Assembly (NCBI GenBank): GCA_030018575.1
Contig: JASEIA010000020.1
Span: forward strand, 3,835-18,180
Direction: 5' to 3'
From: Nanobdellota archaeon
Lineage (GTDB): Archaea > Nanobdellota > Nanobdellia > SCGC-AAA011-G17 > GW2011-AR17
DNA: 14,346 nt
Shown here: positions 5,340-14,035 of the stretch, one piece after another
How positions within the stretch are numbered: position 1 is the stretch's first letter
Layout of the letters: every line of letters begins with the position of its first letter
The notes under the pieces: model-generated
Seen by the model: the letters and a program-made list of their open reading frames with translations, nothing else
Databases searched by the model: none
Told to the model about the DNA's origin: nothing
Translations under genes and position numbers: made by a program

Positions 5340-6446
5340 ATGGGTGATGAATTCAAAAAAGTCATACTTCTTGCGGATTACGGGAGCTTGAGCCTTGCAG
5401 AGCGCGTTTATGCAGAACTGTTAAAAAGAGAGATATATGGCGGGCTTACGCCTTTCAATCCCGATGGGCTTTTCATAAACAGGTTCAAGGATGGGGAAAT
5501 AGATGAAAATATTGTATGCAATATAAGGGGAAGGGATGTTTTCCTTTTAAAATCTTTTAATATATGTCCAGTCAGCTGGGATAAAACTCAAATGAAAAGG
5601 CCAGGATTGGATATGCTTGTCTACGAGTCTTCGGGCGGATATGCTGAATTGTTTATGCTAAACGATGCGCTTAAAAAAAATGGGGCAAGCACAATAACCA
5701 ATGTGCTGCCTTATATGCCCTATCAAAGGCAGGACAGGAGGGCAAAGAGAGAAGGGAAAAGGACAAGAAGCCCAATCTCGGCAAAAGTTTATGCAAAAAA
5801 AACAGAGGCGTCAGGCGCAAACATGGTGATAAACCTTGACCCCCACTTCAAGCAGATAGAAGGATTCTATGATATCGGGTTTGAAGGGCTTGACAGCTTT
5901 GTAATATATGCGGAATATACTGAAAAGAATCTTACGAATGGCATGGAAAGGATTGTTTTTGTTGCGCCTGACCATGGAAGCGCCGAGCGCGCAAGCGATT
6001 ATGCAACCTACTTCAAGAGGCCGCTTGCGATAGTTGACAAGAGAAGGGTAAAGCCCGGTGTTTCAGAAGTGAGGGGAATAATAGTTGACCAAAGCCTCCA
6101 TGATTCGCATTGCATACTTACTGATGACATTGTTGACGGGGGAGGTACACTCATAGAGGCGGCAAAAGCGCTGAGAGCAAAAGGCGCAAAGGATATTACT
6201 GCATTCTGCACTCACCCTGTGCTCAGCGGCACTGCAAAAGACAAGCTTCTTAATGAGAATATCAAGTTAATCACAACAGAAAGCATCCTTATTCCTGACA
6301 AGGACAAATATCCCAATATTAATGTGCTTGACATTTCTTACCCTATTGCGCAGGCCATCTGGTGCATAACAAATGGCAAGTCAATAAGCCAGCACTTGTT
6401 TGACTACGACAGGTACAAGGCAACAAGGGCCGCTGCAAAACCTTAG
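5340..6446 (+). CDS. prs: Ribose-phosphate pyrophosphokinase (PRPP synthetase)
   Basis: PRPP synthetase makes 5-phosphoribosyl-1-pyrophosphate from ribose 5-phosphate and ATP for nucleotide, His and Trp synthesis. Seen in order: the ATP/flexible-loop signature PYMPYQRQDRR (124-134), a metal-site NLDPHFKQIEGFY (D167, H169), and the PRPP-binding loop TDDIVDGGGTL (261-271). The C-terminus (PIAQAIWCITNGKSISQHLF) matches the family ending. At 368 residues it is about 50 longer than the usual 285-320, with extra sequence in the N-terminal half. In the PRPP loop the usual Thr of DxxDTGGT is Gly (G267). Most of the active site is kept, so a functional enzyme is likely, though a divergent archaeal subclass is possible. 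It has its own leaderless-type promoter and sits between a small regulator and a sugar-phosphate mutase. Confidence 0.9.
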   Translation: MGDEFKKVILLADYGSLSLAERVYAELLKREIYGGLTPFNPDGLFINRFKDGEIDENIVCNIRGRDVFLLKSFNICPVSWDKTQMKRPGLDMLVYESSGGYAELFMLNDALKKNGASTITNVLPYMPYQRQDRRAKREGKRTRSPISAKVYAKKTEASGANMVINLDPHFKQIEGFYDIGFEGLDSFVIYAEYTEKNLTNGMERIVFVAPDHGSAERASDYATYFKRPLAIVDKRRVKPGVSEVRGIIVDQSLHDSHCILTDDIVDGGGTLIEAAKALRAKGAKDITAFCTHPVLSGTAKDKLLNENIKLITTESILIPDKDKYPNINVLDISYPIAQAIWCITNGKSISQHLFDYDRYKATRAAAKP

Positions 6447-6454
6447 ATTGATTA

Positions 6455-6464
6455 AGTATAAAAA
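6455..6464 (+). promoter_or_regulatory. TATA-like promoter of the phosphoglucosamine mutase gene
   Basis: AGTATAAAAA is centred about 30 bases upstream of the ATG at 6489 in the 42-base gap after prs. It predicts transcription within about 4 bases of the start codon, another near-leaderless arrangement. Confidence 0.5.
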
Positions 6465-6488
6465 CCGATTTCTTATTTCTAATCCTGA

Positions 6489-7799
6489 ATGAGAAAGCTT
6501 TTCGGCACCGACGGAATAAGAGGCAAGGCATACCAGTATCCGATTACTATTGAAATTGCTGAAAAGCTGGGCTATGCTGTTACCGCTTTCTCAAAAAAAG
6601 AAATTTCCAATGTTGTAATAGGCAGGGATACAAGGGTGTCTGGAACATGCCTGGAAAAGGCGGTTGCAAGAGGCATATGCAAGGCAGGAGGCAATGCAAT
6701 TCTTGTTGGAATTCTTCCAACACCGGCTGTTGCGTACCTTACAAGAAAGCTGAAAGCGGGCGCCGGCATAATGATAACCGCTTCCCATAATCCCGCAGAA
6801 GACAATGGTTTGAAAGTATTCTCATCAGGGGGATTTAAAATGGAAGACAGCGAGGAAGAAGAAATAGAAAAGCTGATGTTTGCAGGGCAAAAAGAAAAGA
6901 AAGAAGGAAAAAGCCTCGTTCAAGAAAAAGCAAAGGAGGAATATGCGGAATTTGTGAAAAGTTCTTTTGAAGGAAATATGAAAGGGGCCAGGCTTGTATT
7001 GGACTGCGCAAACGGCGCTGCATCCGCTGTTGCAAAAGATATCTTTAATGATTTAGGCGCGGAAGTAATTGCAATCCACAGCAGCGAAGACGGAACCAAA
7101 ATCAACTGCAACTGCGGCGCGCTGCATACAAACAGCCTAAAAGAGGCAGTACTCAAGGAAAAAGCAGACATAGGTATTGCATTGGATGGGGATGCTGACA
7201 GGATTATAACAATAGACGAGAAAGGAAATGAGCTTGATGGAGATTATCTTCTTTATATCTGCGCAAAATTAATGAAAGATAAAGGCAGATTAAAGAATAA
7301 TATTGTTGTCGCAACCGTCATGAGCAATGCGGGCTTTGACGAGGCAATGAAAAAAGAAGGGATAAGCATGGTCAAAACCATTGTTGGGGACAAGTATGTA
7401 ATAGAAGCCATGAAATCAAAAGGGTATAATCTCGGCGGAGAGCAGTCAGGGCACATAATATTCTCAGATTACTCAACAACAGGGGATGGAATTCTCTGTG
7501 GAATACAGGTAATAAAGGCGATGAAAGAATACAAAAAGCCCCTTTCAGAGCTTGCCAACGGAGTCCAGAAATATCCGCAAGTATTAATTAACGTGCCTGT
7601 AAAGGAAAAAAGAGAGATTAAAAGCCTTGGCTCCTGCAGCCTTATACAAAAAACAGAAAAAGAGCTTGAAGGAAAAGGAAGGGTTCTTGTAAGATATTCA
7701 GGCACAGAGCTTCTTTTAAGGGTAATGGTGGAAGCAAAGGAAAATGCAGATATTTATGCAAAAGAAATAGCAGATTCATTAAGAAAAGAGCTCAGCTGA
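6489..7799 (+). CDS. glmM: Phosphoglucosamine mutase / phosphomannomutase family enzyme
   Basis: This enzyme interconverts hexose 1- and 6-phosphates. The GlmM-type start RKLFGTDGIRGKA points to glucosamine phosphate, the precursor of UDP-GlcNAc used in glycans. All four alpha-D-phosphohexomutase sites are present: the phosphoserine loop TASHNPAEDNG (S99), the metal loop DGDADR (233-238), the sugar-specificity loop GGEQSGH (316-322) and the phosphate-binding loop RYSGTE (402-407). GEQSGH with IIFSDYSTTGDG resembles GlmM more than plain phosphomannomutase, but archaeal members can be bifunctional. At 436 residues it is full length (family about 440-460). It follows prs by 42 bases and has its own TATA element. 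Its 3' end overlaps the convergent DP2 gene by 8 bases. Confidence 0.92.
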   Translation: MRKLFGTDGIRGKAYQYPITIEIAEKLGYAVTAFSKKEISNVVIGRDTRVSGTCLEKAVARGICKAGGNAILVGILPTPAVAYLTRKLKAGAGIMITASHNPAEDNGLKVFSSGGFKMEDSEEEEIEKLMFAGQKEKKEGKSLVQEKAKEEYAEFVKSSFEGNMKGARLVLDCANGAASAVAKDIFNDLGAEVIAIHSSEDGTKINCNCGALHTNSLKEAVLKEKADIGIALDGDADRIITIDEKGNELDGDYLLYICAKLMKDKGRLKNNIVVATVMSNAGFDEAMKKEGISMVKTIVGDKYVIEAMKSKGYNLGGEQSGHIIFSDYSTTGDGILCGIQVIKAMKEYKKPLSELANGVQKYPQVLINVPVKEKREIKSLGSCSLIQKTEKELEGKGRVLVRYSGTELLLRVMVEAKENADIYAKEIADSLRKELS

Positions 7800-10700
7800 A
7801 CCACTTGTTCAGCCCTTCCTGCTTCTCGGATTCTTTCCCGAACACGGATTCAATCCTTTTCCTTGTAATCTCCACAGACTGCCTGAGATAAGCGGGCAAT
7901 TTGTACCGCTTTATCAAATCCTCAACAGGCTCCAAATACTTCACAACAGAGCCTTCTGAAATTGTAAAAAGCAGCTTTCCACCGCATTTCATGCATTTCC
8001 CGCACAACGGCGGCCTCCTGTACTTTTCATTGCAGCTTACGCACCTGAATTCCTGTGTTGAAAACTTGCGCAAATTGCCTTTTATATCGCGGATAAAATG
8101 CCTTTCAATCACAAGCCTTGCCGTGTCATCCGCGTCAGCAGCCCTTATTTTCTCCGCAAGAATCATCTGCTTCTGCACCTTTTCCTTCATCGAAGGTATT
8201 GACTTGTATGAGCTGCAAAGCACGCCTGTATTGAAGTCAGAAGTATCGTGCGTAAATCCTATCCCCTCATACTGGCTTTCCTTTCCCAGCCTCTGCCTGA
8301 ATGTTTCTATTGTTTTCAAGTCAGAGGGGTACTTGTACTGCTCAGCAAGCTCATATAGCTCAAGGGGATATTTCCATGCAGTGTCCATATCAAACACCAT
8401 ATCGTCAACCTCGGCAGGTATGAGCTTTGTTGTTATAAGCAGGGGGGCATCCTGGGTTGCGCCCCTTTTGTCAGGCAGAAATTTTTTGGAGAAGTTGAGC
8501 AGGTGGTCCATCAGCATCATTACAGCTGCCTCATCCCCATCGCAGTCGCGGCGCATAATGCAGTGCAGGAGAGGATGAGCCAGGAATCCCTGTGTTTTGG
8601 AAAATCCAACTATTCTGCAAACAATCCCGGCAGCAGTATGGGGCGACATTGCAACGCACAACTGCCCTATTAAATCCTTCTTTGTTTCAAGCTTGTAATA
8701 AGGCTCAAATCCATAAAGTGATACAAGCACGTCATCTATAAAGCAGGCAATCCTGTAAAGCACATTGTCAGCGCCTTCTTCCAGGGCCGCATCGCATGCC
8801 GGCAGTATGACATCCTGGGCATTCAGCTCAAGTATCTGCTCATTATCTTCCAGCGGCTTTCCATAGCAGTCAAGAGTATAGCCCATTTCCCTTAATTTTT
8901 CAACAGAAGCCCCAACTTCTTTTGGCTTGAAATGAGTGCAGGTCATTTCAGTCATGTCATACCTTATTGTGCCTTCCTTGTTAACATTAAGATTGTGCTT
9001 GGCTCTCAATATTCCTTTTAGTATGTGCTCAGGTATGTGCTCAACATTTGAAGTTCCCCTTATCCCCTTGACAATTTCAGGCTGCTGCTGAAGCTTTGCC
9101 TTTCTCAGCGCATTATTATAAAAGAAATTTATGTCAATCGATTCTTTCTTGAATAACAGGCATTTTCCGTGCAAAGGGCAAATATCATTGTCCATCTCCT
9201 TGTTGCACTTTGGGCAGAAATACTTTCTTTCTGATTCAGAGCCGCATTCATCGCAATTGGTATAAACAGTTTTTTTTCCGCAGCTCTTGCAGTACCTTAT
9301 TGGGAATTGCGATGTAATCTTTCCCTTTCCGATTGCAGCCTGGAAGCTCCTTAGCCTCCCCCCCTCCTCTCCGACAGGAAACAAGACATGCGGGCTGCTT
9401 TTGAGCTTTCTCATCTTTGCCTTTTCAGGCCTTCCCATTCTTGCGCCGATAAAAGTGCCGCACTTGTCCTTTATTTTGACAGAAGAAATGCTGTTTGCCA
9501 ACTCCAATGGCGTTTCTCCTGAAGGCTCTTTCAAAAGCCCGCCTAAATTTTCCATCAATGCAACAGCGTCATCGTTTTCAATGACAACATGCTCATTCCC
9601 GACAGCAGTGTGCTCGATTCCTATAAGCTCAAGGGCTCTTTTTGCATCAGGAGATGGAAGCGCAATCACAATCTTTCCTTTTTCAACAGCCGCGTTCTTA
9701 AGTGTTCCATACAAAGCCATGAACTGCTCTTTGGATATTGAATTCCAGTAATATATCCATCTTGGATGCAGGGGGATATCCAGCAATTTTGACATTTCCA
9801 TTGCTTCGCTAAAATTAAACTTTGAAATCAACGGAGTTTCAACCGCCTCTTTTGTTTTTCCCGGATTCAATCCTGCTTTTTCGTCAATTTCGTCAAAAGA
9901 AAGCGGCTTCTCTTTCATTTGCTTCTCAATGCAAAGCGCCCACCATTCCTCGTTAAACCCGCAGGGCACAAGCTTATGCCCCCTGTTAAGAAAATCCCCG
10001 TAATTCACAAGCAAATCCCCAAGATAAATTATTTCAGCAACATCCTTCACATACTGCTTTGCCTCATCAATTGTCTCTATCCTCTTCACGCTTCCTGAAT
10101 TGAGCTTTACAATAGGGCCGTCAATCATGTCGCATACTGAAATTGTTGTTGACTTGCCTGGCCTTTCAGTCTTAAGCTGCGTTCCAATCCCGATAAAAGA
10201 GTCAAGTATTACCATTGTTGCCGGGGTTATTGCATCTGACGAAAGCCCTGTTGCCCTTGACCTTCCATACCTCAGCCTTAATCCGCCATTTCTCAAAGGA
10301 TAGGCAATTATAGGCCTGCCTGCAACCAAATCCTTGATAAAAGTGAAATCAGGCAGTATTGGCGCTTTTTTTTCGTCTGTTTTTGCAACAGCGCCCTTTG
10401 CCTTTATTTTGTCCTGCAATTCAAGAAATTCTGCAAGGAAGTTCCACTGCTCCATGTCAAAGTCCTTGCCCCATTTTGAAAGCTGTTTCCATAGCTTCTT
10501 TGCCTTTGCTGCAAGGCATTCCGCAATTACAAGGCAGAATCCGCCTCTTATCCTGTCTGACCCAATCCTCTTGAGTCCCTTGTAATTGCTTACATTAATC
10601 TCAGCAGTGCCGTCGCCGTCAACCTGCACAGGGATATGTGAAGCCATAAATGCAACTTCCTCGCTCGATGGCCTGTATTGCAGGTTGGTTACTCTTTCAT

Positions 10701-11304
10701 GATAATCAGCAACCTCGATGCACGCCCTTTTCACTTCAGTCTCGTCAGGGTCATACTCAGCATATCCTAATTTTTTTCGCACATAGTCAGCAATCAAAAC
10801 AGAAACAGCAGCCCCTGTGCCTCCTGCGCTTCTTACAGGCCCGGAATAAAACAATGCAAAATATTCCTTTCCATTGTCATTTCTCTTGTTAAAGCTCAAT
10901 CCTGCAAAGCCTTCAAGAGGAGAAGAAACAACCCCTACAGTGACATAAGCAAACCCCATTCTTATGCCTGTCTCAATTGCCTTCTTTTTGTCTTCGAACT
11001 TGCAGAATTTCTCGCAGGCAACCTCTTCCGCTATCTTGAATGCAATCCTCCAGTCCTGCAGCCCGTACTGCGCCTCAAGCTCTGCAATCCTTGCAACAAC
11101 CCCTTTTCCCACTATCTCAGGGGCAACAGTTGCTATGAGCCCCTCTACCCTTTCAGCCATATTCTTTGCAAGAGGTATCATTACCCTGCCGTCGGGGTCA
11201 AAGCCTTTCTTTTTTGTCTCGTTTGCGATAGAGTAAGCCCTATTTACTTCATCATCCATCCTCTTAAAGTATGCTTGTATTTTTGGGCTTGCTTCCATTG
11301 TCAT
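7792..11304 (-). CDS. polC: DNA polymerase D large subunit DP2
   Basis: DP2 is the catalytic polymerase subunit of the archaeal two-subunit replicative polymerase PolD. The N-terminus (SPKIQAYFKRMDDEVNRAY) and the conserved core (YSGPVRSAGGTGAAVSVLIA) are typical. The catalytic cluster RRDCDGDE holds acidic residues D920, D922, D924 and E925. Four Cys pairs or equivalents form a zinc region at 672-712 (C672/675, C684/687, C697/700, C709/H712), and a second one lies at 1088-1107 (C1088/1091, C1101/1104/1107). The last residues contain QEGLNKWF (1162-1169), a PCNA-interacting motif. At 1170 residues it is slightly shorter than Thermococcus-type DP2 (~1260); no intein is inserted. ATG at 11304 is used; M3 is an alternative start. 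It is the third gene of the orc1-DP1-DP2 series, separated from DP1 by a 67-base leader. Confidence 0.97.
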   Translation of the reverse strand: MTMEASPKIQAYFKRMDDEVNRAYSIANETKKKGFDPDGRVMIPLAKNMAERVEGLIATVAPEIVGKGVVARIAELEAQYGLQDWRIAFKIAEEVACEKFCKFEDKKKAIETGIRMGFAYVTVGVVSSPLEGFAGLSFNKRNDNGKEYFALFYSGPVRSAGGTGAAVSVLIADYVRKKLGYAEYDPDETEVKRACIEVADYHERVTNLQYRPSSEEVAFMASHIPVQVDGDGTAEINVSNYKGLKRIGSDRIRGGFCLVIAECLAAKAKKLWKQLSKWGKDFDMEQWNFLAEFLELQDKIKAKGAVAKTDEKKAPILPDFTFIKDLVAGRPIIAYPLRNGGLRLRYGRSRATGLSSDAITPATMVILDSFIGIGTQLKTERPGKSTTISVCDMIDGPIVKLNSGSVKRIETIDEAKQYVKDVAEIIYLGDLLVNYGDFLNRGHKLVPCGFNEEWWALCIEKQMKEKPLSFDEIDEKAGLNPGKTKEAVETPLISKFNFSEAMEMSKLLDIPLHPRWIYYWNSISKEQFMALYGTLKNAAVEKGKIVIALPSPDAKRALELIGIEHTAVGNEHVVIENDDAVALMENLGGLLKEPSGETPLELANSISSVKIKDKCGTFIGARMGRPEKAKMRKLKSSPHVLFPVGEEGGRLRSFQAAIGKGKITSQFPIRYCKSCGKKTVYTNCDECGSESERKYFCPKCNKEMDNDICPLHGKCLLFKKESIDINFFYNNALRKAKLQQQPEIVKGIRGTSNVEHIPEHILKGILRAKHNLNVNKEGTIRYDMTEMTCTHFKPKEVGASVEKLREMGYTLDCYGKPLEDNEQILELNAQDVILPACDAALEEGADNVLYRIACFIDDVLVSLYGFEPYYKLETKKDLIGQLCVAMSPHTAAGIVCRIVGFSKTQGFLAHPLLHCIMRRDCDGDEAAVMMLMDHLLNFSKKFLPDKRGATQDAPLLITTKLIPAEVDDMVFDMDTAWKYPLELYELAEQYKYPSDLKTIETFRQRLGKESQYEGIGFTHDTSDFNTGVLCSSYKSIPSMKEKVQKQMILAEKIRAADADDTARLVIERHFIRDIKGNLRKFSTQEFRCVSCNEKYRRPPLCGKCMKCGGKLLFTISEGSVVKYLEPVEDLIKRYKLPAYLRQSVEITRKRIESVFGKESEKQEGLNKWFS

Positions 11305-11371
11305 TCACTTTCGTTCATTCCAAGCTTCCCTTCGCTCACGCTTGGGAAGCATTCTCACTTCACTCATATTA
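11305..11371 (-). promoter_or_regulatory. DP1-DP2 junction: repeat-rich leader with a 20-codon ORF and competing stems
   Basis: On the minus strand this gap consists largely of GTGA/GCGA/ACGA-type repeats. An ATG at 11365-11367 opens a 20-codon frame (MSEVRMLPKRERREAWNERK) whose TGA at 11305-11307 directly abuts the DP2 start codon. Two overlapping stems are possible: GCTTCCC/GGGAAGC (11324-11330 with 11344-11350) and CCAAGC/GCTTGG (11320-11325 with 11340-11345). They cannot form together. A translational control role is plausible but unproven. Confidence 0.45.
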
Positions 11372-12823
11372 TCACGCCATGAACTTTACCACTTTCACTT
11401 CTCTTGTCTTCAAATTGACAACAGGCACCCTTGCAGGCTCGGGGTTGTGCCCGACCTTTTCCTGGAATGTTGTCTTTGACTGCCAGCAAGAGCCTGAGAT
11501 TAGCGTAGTGCTCTTGTAAGCGCTGATTGCTGTCTTGTGAATGTGCCCTGTAATGAAAATATCCGGCACTTTCTCTATGACCAGCGGGTCGTGCTTTTCG
11601 TCAGGGATATAAAGTGAAGATGTGTGGGTGGGGCATAGGTGCCTTTTTTGCAGCAGGTGCTTCATTACAAGGTCCCCCCTGTCATATCCCCCATTATGCC
11701 TTATGCTTTCAACATTTGAGATGTAATAATCAAAGCTGTAGCCGTGATACATCACGACATTAAATCCCGGAAACCCCTTTACAGCATGAATGTTTATTAA
11801 TGCAGGATTTGAAACAAGCGTTGCATTTGGGAGCGCATAAATCGCAGCAGCATATGTTTTCTCAAGCACAGGCTGCGGCTCTGAAATTCTTATTGCATCG
11901 TGGTTTCCGCCGCAGATTATTATTGAAATATCCTGCCTTATCATTGAAAGGTATTTTGCGCATTCATGGTACTGCTCAACAATGTCTTTTATCTCAAGCT
12001 CATTGTCCTGCTCAGGATAAATCCCAATGCCGTCAACCAAGTCTCCTGCAATAAACAGGTATTTTATCTTCTTTGCCTCTTTTTTCTGCTCTTCAGCTCC
12101 TGTTTCGCCGTTAATCCAGCTCACAAACTTGAGGAATTTGTCTTTCAGGAACATCTTTGAGCCGACATGCAAGTCAGAGATAAAAGCAGCGCAGACATCG
12201 TCAGGGCCTTTTTTGAATTCAGCAACAGGTATGTCAGGCAGCAATAATTCATTTACAAAGAATACTTCTCCATTGCATCTTCCTGTAACTCCAATTACTT
12301 CATCCATTGTAAGCTCATTCGCAGCTTCAAACGCATGCTTATTGTCTTTTCTTACAATTGCCTTCATATGCCCTGAAGGATCTTCCAGTGTAAGGCAGAA
12401 ATTGCCATTTTTTGTCTCCTCTTTATTAAAAACCATGCCAACAAGAACTGTTTTTTCCATTGTTTTTTTCTCAGTTGCCCTTTTTATTGAAATCGCGGAC
12501 TGCAAGTCCATCCTGTTCATAAGAATATCCCTCAGCTGGTCATACCTCGCCCTCATGTATGAAACAAAATGCCCTACCTCTCTTTTCTTTGGCTCTTCAT
12601 TGTATGATTTTATGACAGAAACAACAGGCTTTAGCTCTCCAGATGAAACAAACAATGCATCTATCATTGTATTGTCAAGGAAAACAGGCGCATTTTTTCT
12701 TTCCAGCGATGAAGCGGCCTGCATTATCTCTCCAGCTTTCCTGCTCTTCATAAGGTAGCCAAGCGCAGATGGATTAAGGAATACATTCTTTTGCATGAAT
12801 GCAGAGACAATGTCAGCGCTCAT
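11372..12823 (-). CDS. polB: DNA polymerase D small subunit DP1 (3'-5' exonuclease)
   Basis: DP1 is the proofreading exonuclease subunit of PolD and partner of DP2. After an N-terminal region it has an OB-fold (about 122-200, EKTVLVGMVFNKEE...SGHMKAIVRK) and then the Mre11-like phosphoesterase domain with intact motifs: SDLHVGS (D217, H219), GDLVDG (D261), GGNHDAIR (N307, H308, D309), YHGYSFD (H360) and GHIHKTA (H427, H429). PTHTSSLYIPDEKHDPLVI before the last motif is a typical DP1 feature. The active site is complete, unlike the inactivated small subunits of eukaryotic polymerases. At 483 residues it is shorter than Pyrococcus DP1 (~610), mainly in the N-terminal part. Its ATG overlaps the orc1/cdc6 stop (ATGA), so the two are probably translationally coupled. 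Confidence 0.96.
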   Translation of the reverse strand: MSADIVSAFMQKNVFLNPSALGYLMKSRKAGEIMQAASSLERKNAPVFLDNTMIDALFVSSGELKPVVSVIKSYNEEPKKREVGHFVSYMRARYDQLRDILMNRMDLQSAISIKRATEKKTMEKTVLVGMVFNKEETKNGNFCLTLEDPSGHMKAIVRKDNKHAFEAANELTMDEVIGVTGRCNGEVFFVNELLLPDIPVAEFKKGPDDVCAAFISDLHVGSKMFLKDKFLKFVSWINGETGAEEQKKEAKKIKYLFIAGDLVDGIGIYPEQDNELEIKDIVEQYHECAKYLSMIRQDISIIICGGNHDAIRISEPQPVLEKTYAAAIYALPNATLVSNPALINIHAVKGFPGFNVVMYHGYSFDYYISNVESIRHNGGYDRGDLVMKHLLQKRHLCPTHTSSLYIPDEKHDPLVIEKVPDIFITGHIHKTAISAYKSTTLISGSCWQSKTTFQEKVGHNPEPARVPVVNLKTREVKVVKFMA

Positions 12824-14028
12824 AATCCCAAGCCCTCCCTCAGCAGCCTTTCTATTTTAGGAGCGGTTGAGGGAGGTATTCCTAGCCCGAGATGCCTTGT
12901 CCTGCCATATCTGCCGTGGCTTACAATTTTCGTATGCAAAATTCCCTGCATTTCCAATTCCCCCAAAACATCAGAGAACCACCTTTGTGTTTGTACCCTG
13001 TTTTTTAAATTTAAACAAAGCAGTTTATAGGAATCGTAAGCATTCCCGCTTAATATGGGCTTTTCATCATTTTTAGAACAAAGCTCAAAAAGTGAAAAAA
13101 GGACCGTCATATTCTGCTTGTTCATGTTCTTGACAGCATCAAAGTATTTGTCTGTGTCAAGCTTTTCGTCAGCCTCGTCAAGGCTTTCTATTGATATCAC
13201 ATTCTCGTTTTTTCTTTCTGATATCTCGGCTGAAACCCTCAAAAGGTCTATTGCCCTTCTTGCATCCCCGTGGGTAGCGGCATATGCAGCGCATTTTTCA
13301 AGCACCCCTTCTGTAACCTTCCCTTCCTTGAAAGCTATCCCTGCCCTTTCCTTGAGGATGTCAAGTATCTGCACTGCATTGTACTTGAAAAACTGTATCT
13401 CTTCCTCGCAGAGGGAGCTTTTTACCCTTGCATCCATGTGGTCTGTAAAATCAAGCTTGTTTGATATTCCTATTATTGAAAGCTGGCTTTTTTTCAGCTC
13501 CGAATTAAGCCTTGTAAGGTTGTAAAGTATTTCATCGCCTATTTTTTCAACAAGGCTGTCAATCTCGTCAAGAACCATCACAAGAAGCACCTTTTCCCTG
13601 TCAAGCGCCTTTACAAATATCTTGTAAACCTCATTTGTTGAAAGGCCTGTTTCAGGTATTTGCTCATTAAAAACTGTCCTTGCAACATCAGCCATAAGCC
13701 TGTATTCAGTGTCTGCAACTTTTTTCAGCTTGCAGTTAATAGTATAAATTTTAAGATTGTTATTTGATTTCTGTGTAATCTCTGCCATTTTTGAAGTAAC
13801 ATAATTAGTAACCACTGTTTTCCCAGTGCCTGTTGTGCCGTAAATGAAAAGATTTGAAGGCTTCTCAAGCTTGAGCGCGGGAGCCAGGATGGAAGCTACT
13901 TTTTCAATTTCTGAATCCCTGTGAGGTATTATGTCGGGAGTGTATGCTGAAAGCAGGACTGATTTTTCCCTGAATAAAGATTCTTTCTGCAGGTACTGCT
14001 CGAAAAAAGAAGTTAATTTTTCACCCAT
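12820..14028 (-). CDS. cdc6: Orc1/Cdc6 replication initiator
   Basis: This AAA+ protein recognises origin boxes and helps load the MCM helicase. Seen in order: Walker A GTTGTGKT (64-71), Walker B LLVMVLDEIDSL (D154, E155), sensor 1 IIGISNKLDF (N190), an arginine-finger-like DARVKSSL (R201), sensor 2 GDARRAIDLL (R256/R257), and a C-terminal winged helix from about 300 with the wing SHGRYGRTRHLGLG that contacts origin DNA in structures of relatives. The 402-residue length is typical. The start is well supported by AGGTGA seven bases upstream of the ATG and by a TATA box beyond that. It lies next to the AT-rich origin candidate and is the first gene of the replication operon. All key ATPase residues are present, so it should be active. 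Confidence 0.97.
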   Translation of the reverse strand: MGEKLTSFFEQYLQKESLFREKSVLLSAYTPDIIPHRDSEIEKVASILAPALKLEKPSNLFIYGTTGTGKTVVTNYVTSKMAEITQKSNNNLKIYTINCKLKKVADTEYRLMADVARTVFNEQIPETGLSTNEVYKIFVKALDREKVLLVMVLDEIDSLVEKIGDEILYNLTRLNSELKKSQLSIIGISNKLDFTDHMDARVKSSLCEEEIQFFKYNAVQILDILKERAGIAFKEGKVTEGVLEKCAAYAATHGDARRAIDLLRVSAEISERKNENVISIESLDEADEKLDTDKYFDAVKNMNKQNMTVLFSLFELCSKNDEKPILSGNAYDSYKLLCLNLKNRVQTQRWFSDVLGELEMQGILHTKIVSHGRYGRTRHLGLGIPPSTAPKIERLLREGLGL

Positions 14029-14035
14029 ATTTTTT

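Noticed and set aside
7901..8578. 225-codon open frame on the plus strand antisense to the DP2 gene
   Set aside because: DP2 has unmistakable family motifs across the same span; the opposite frame shows no recognisable domain and is a by-product of DP2 codon usage.
9200..9310. Intein insertion in DP2, as found in some euryarchaeal DP2 genes
   Set aside because: The reading frame passes through the zinc regions and catalytic cluster without an inserted splicing or endonuclease domain, and the total length is below the intein-free Pyrococcus protein.
12027..12758. 243-codon open frame on the plus strand antisense to the DP1 gene
   Set aside because: Low-complexity Ser/Phe-rich translation typical of an antisense shadow; the DP1 motifs on the minus strand are decisive.
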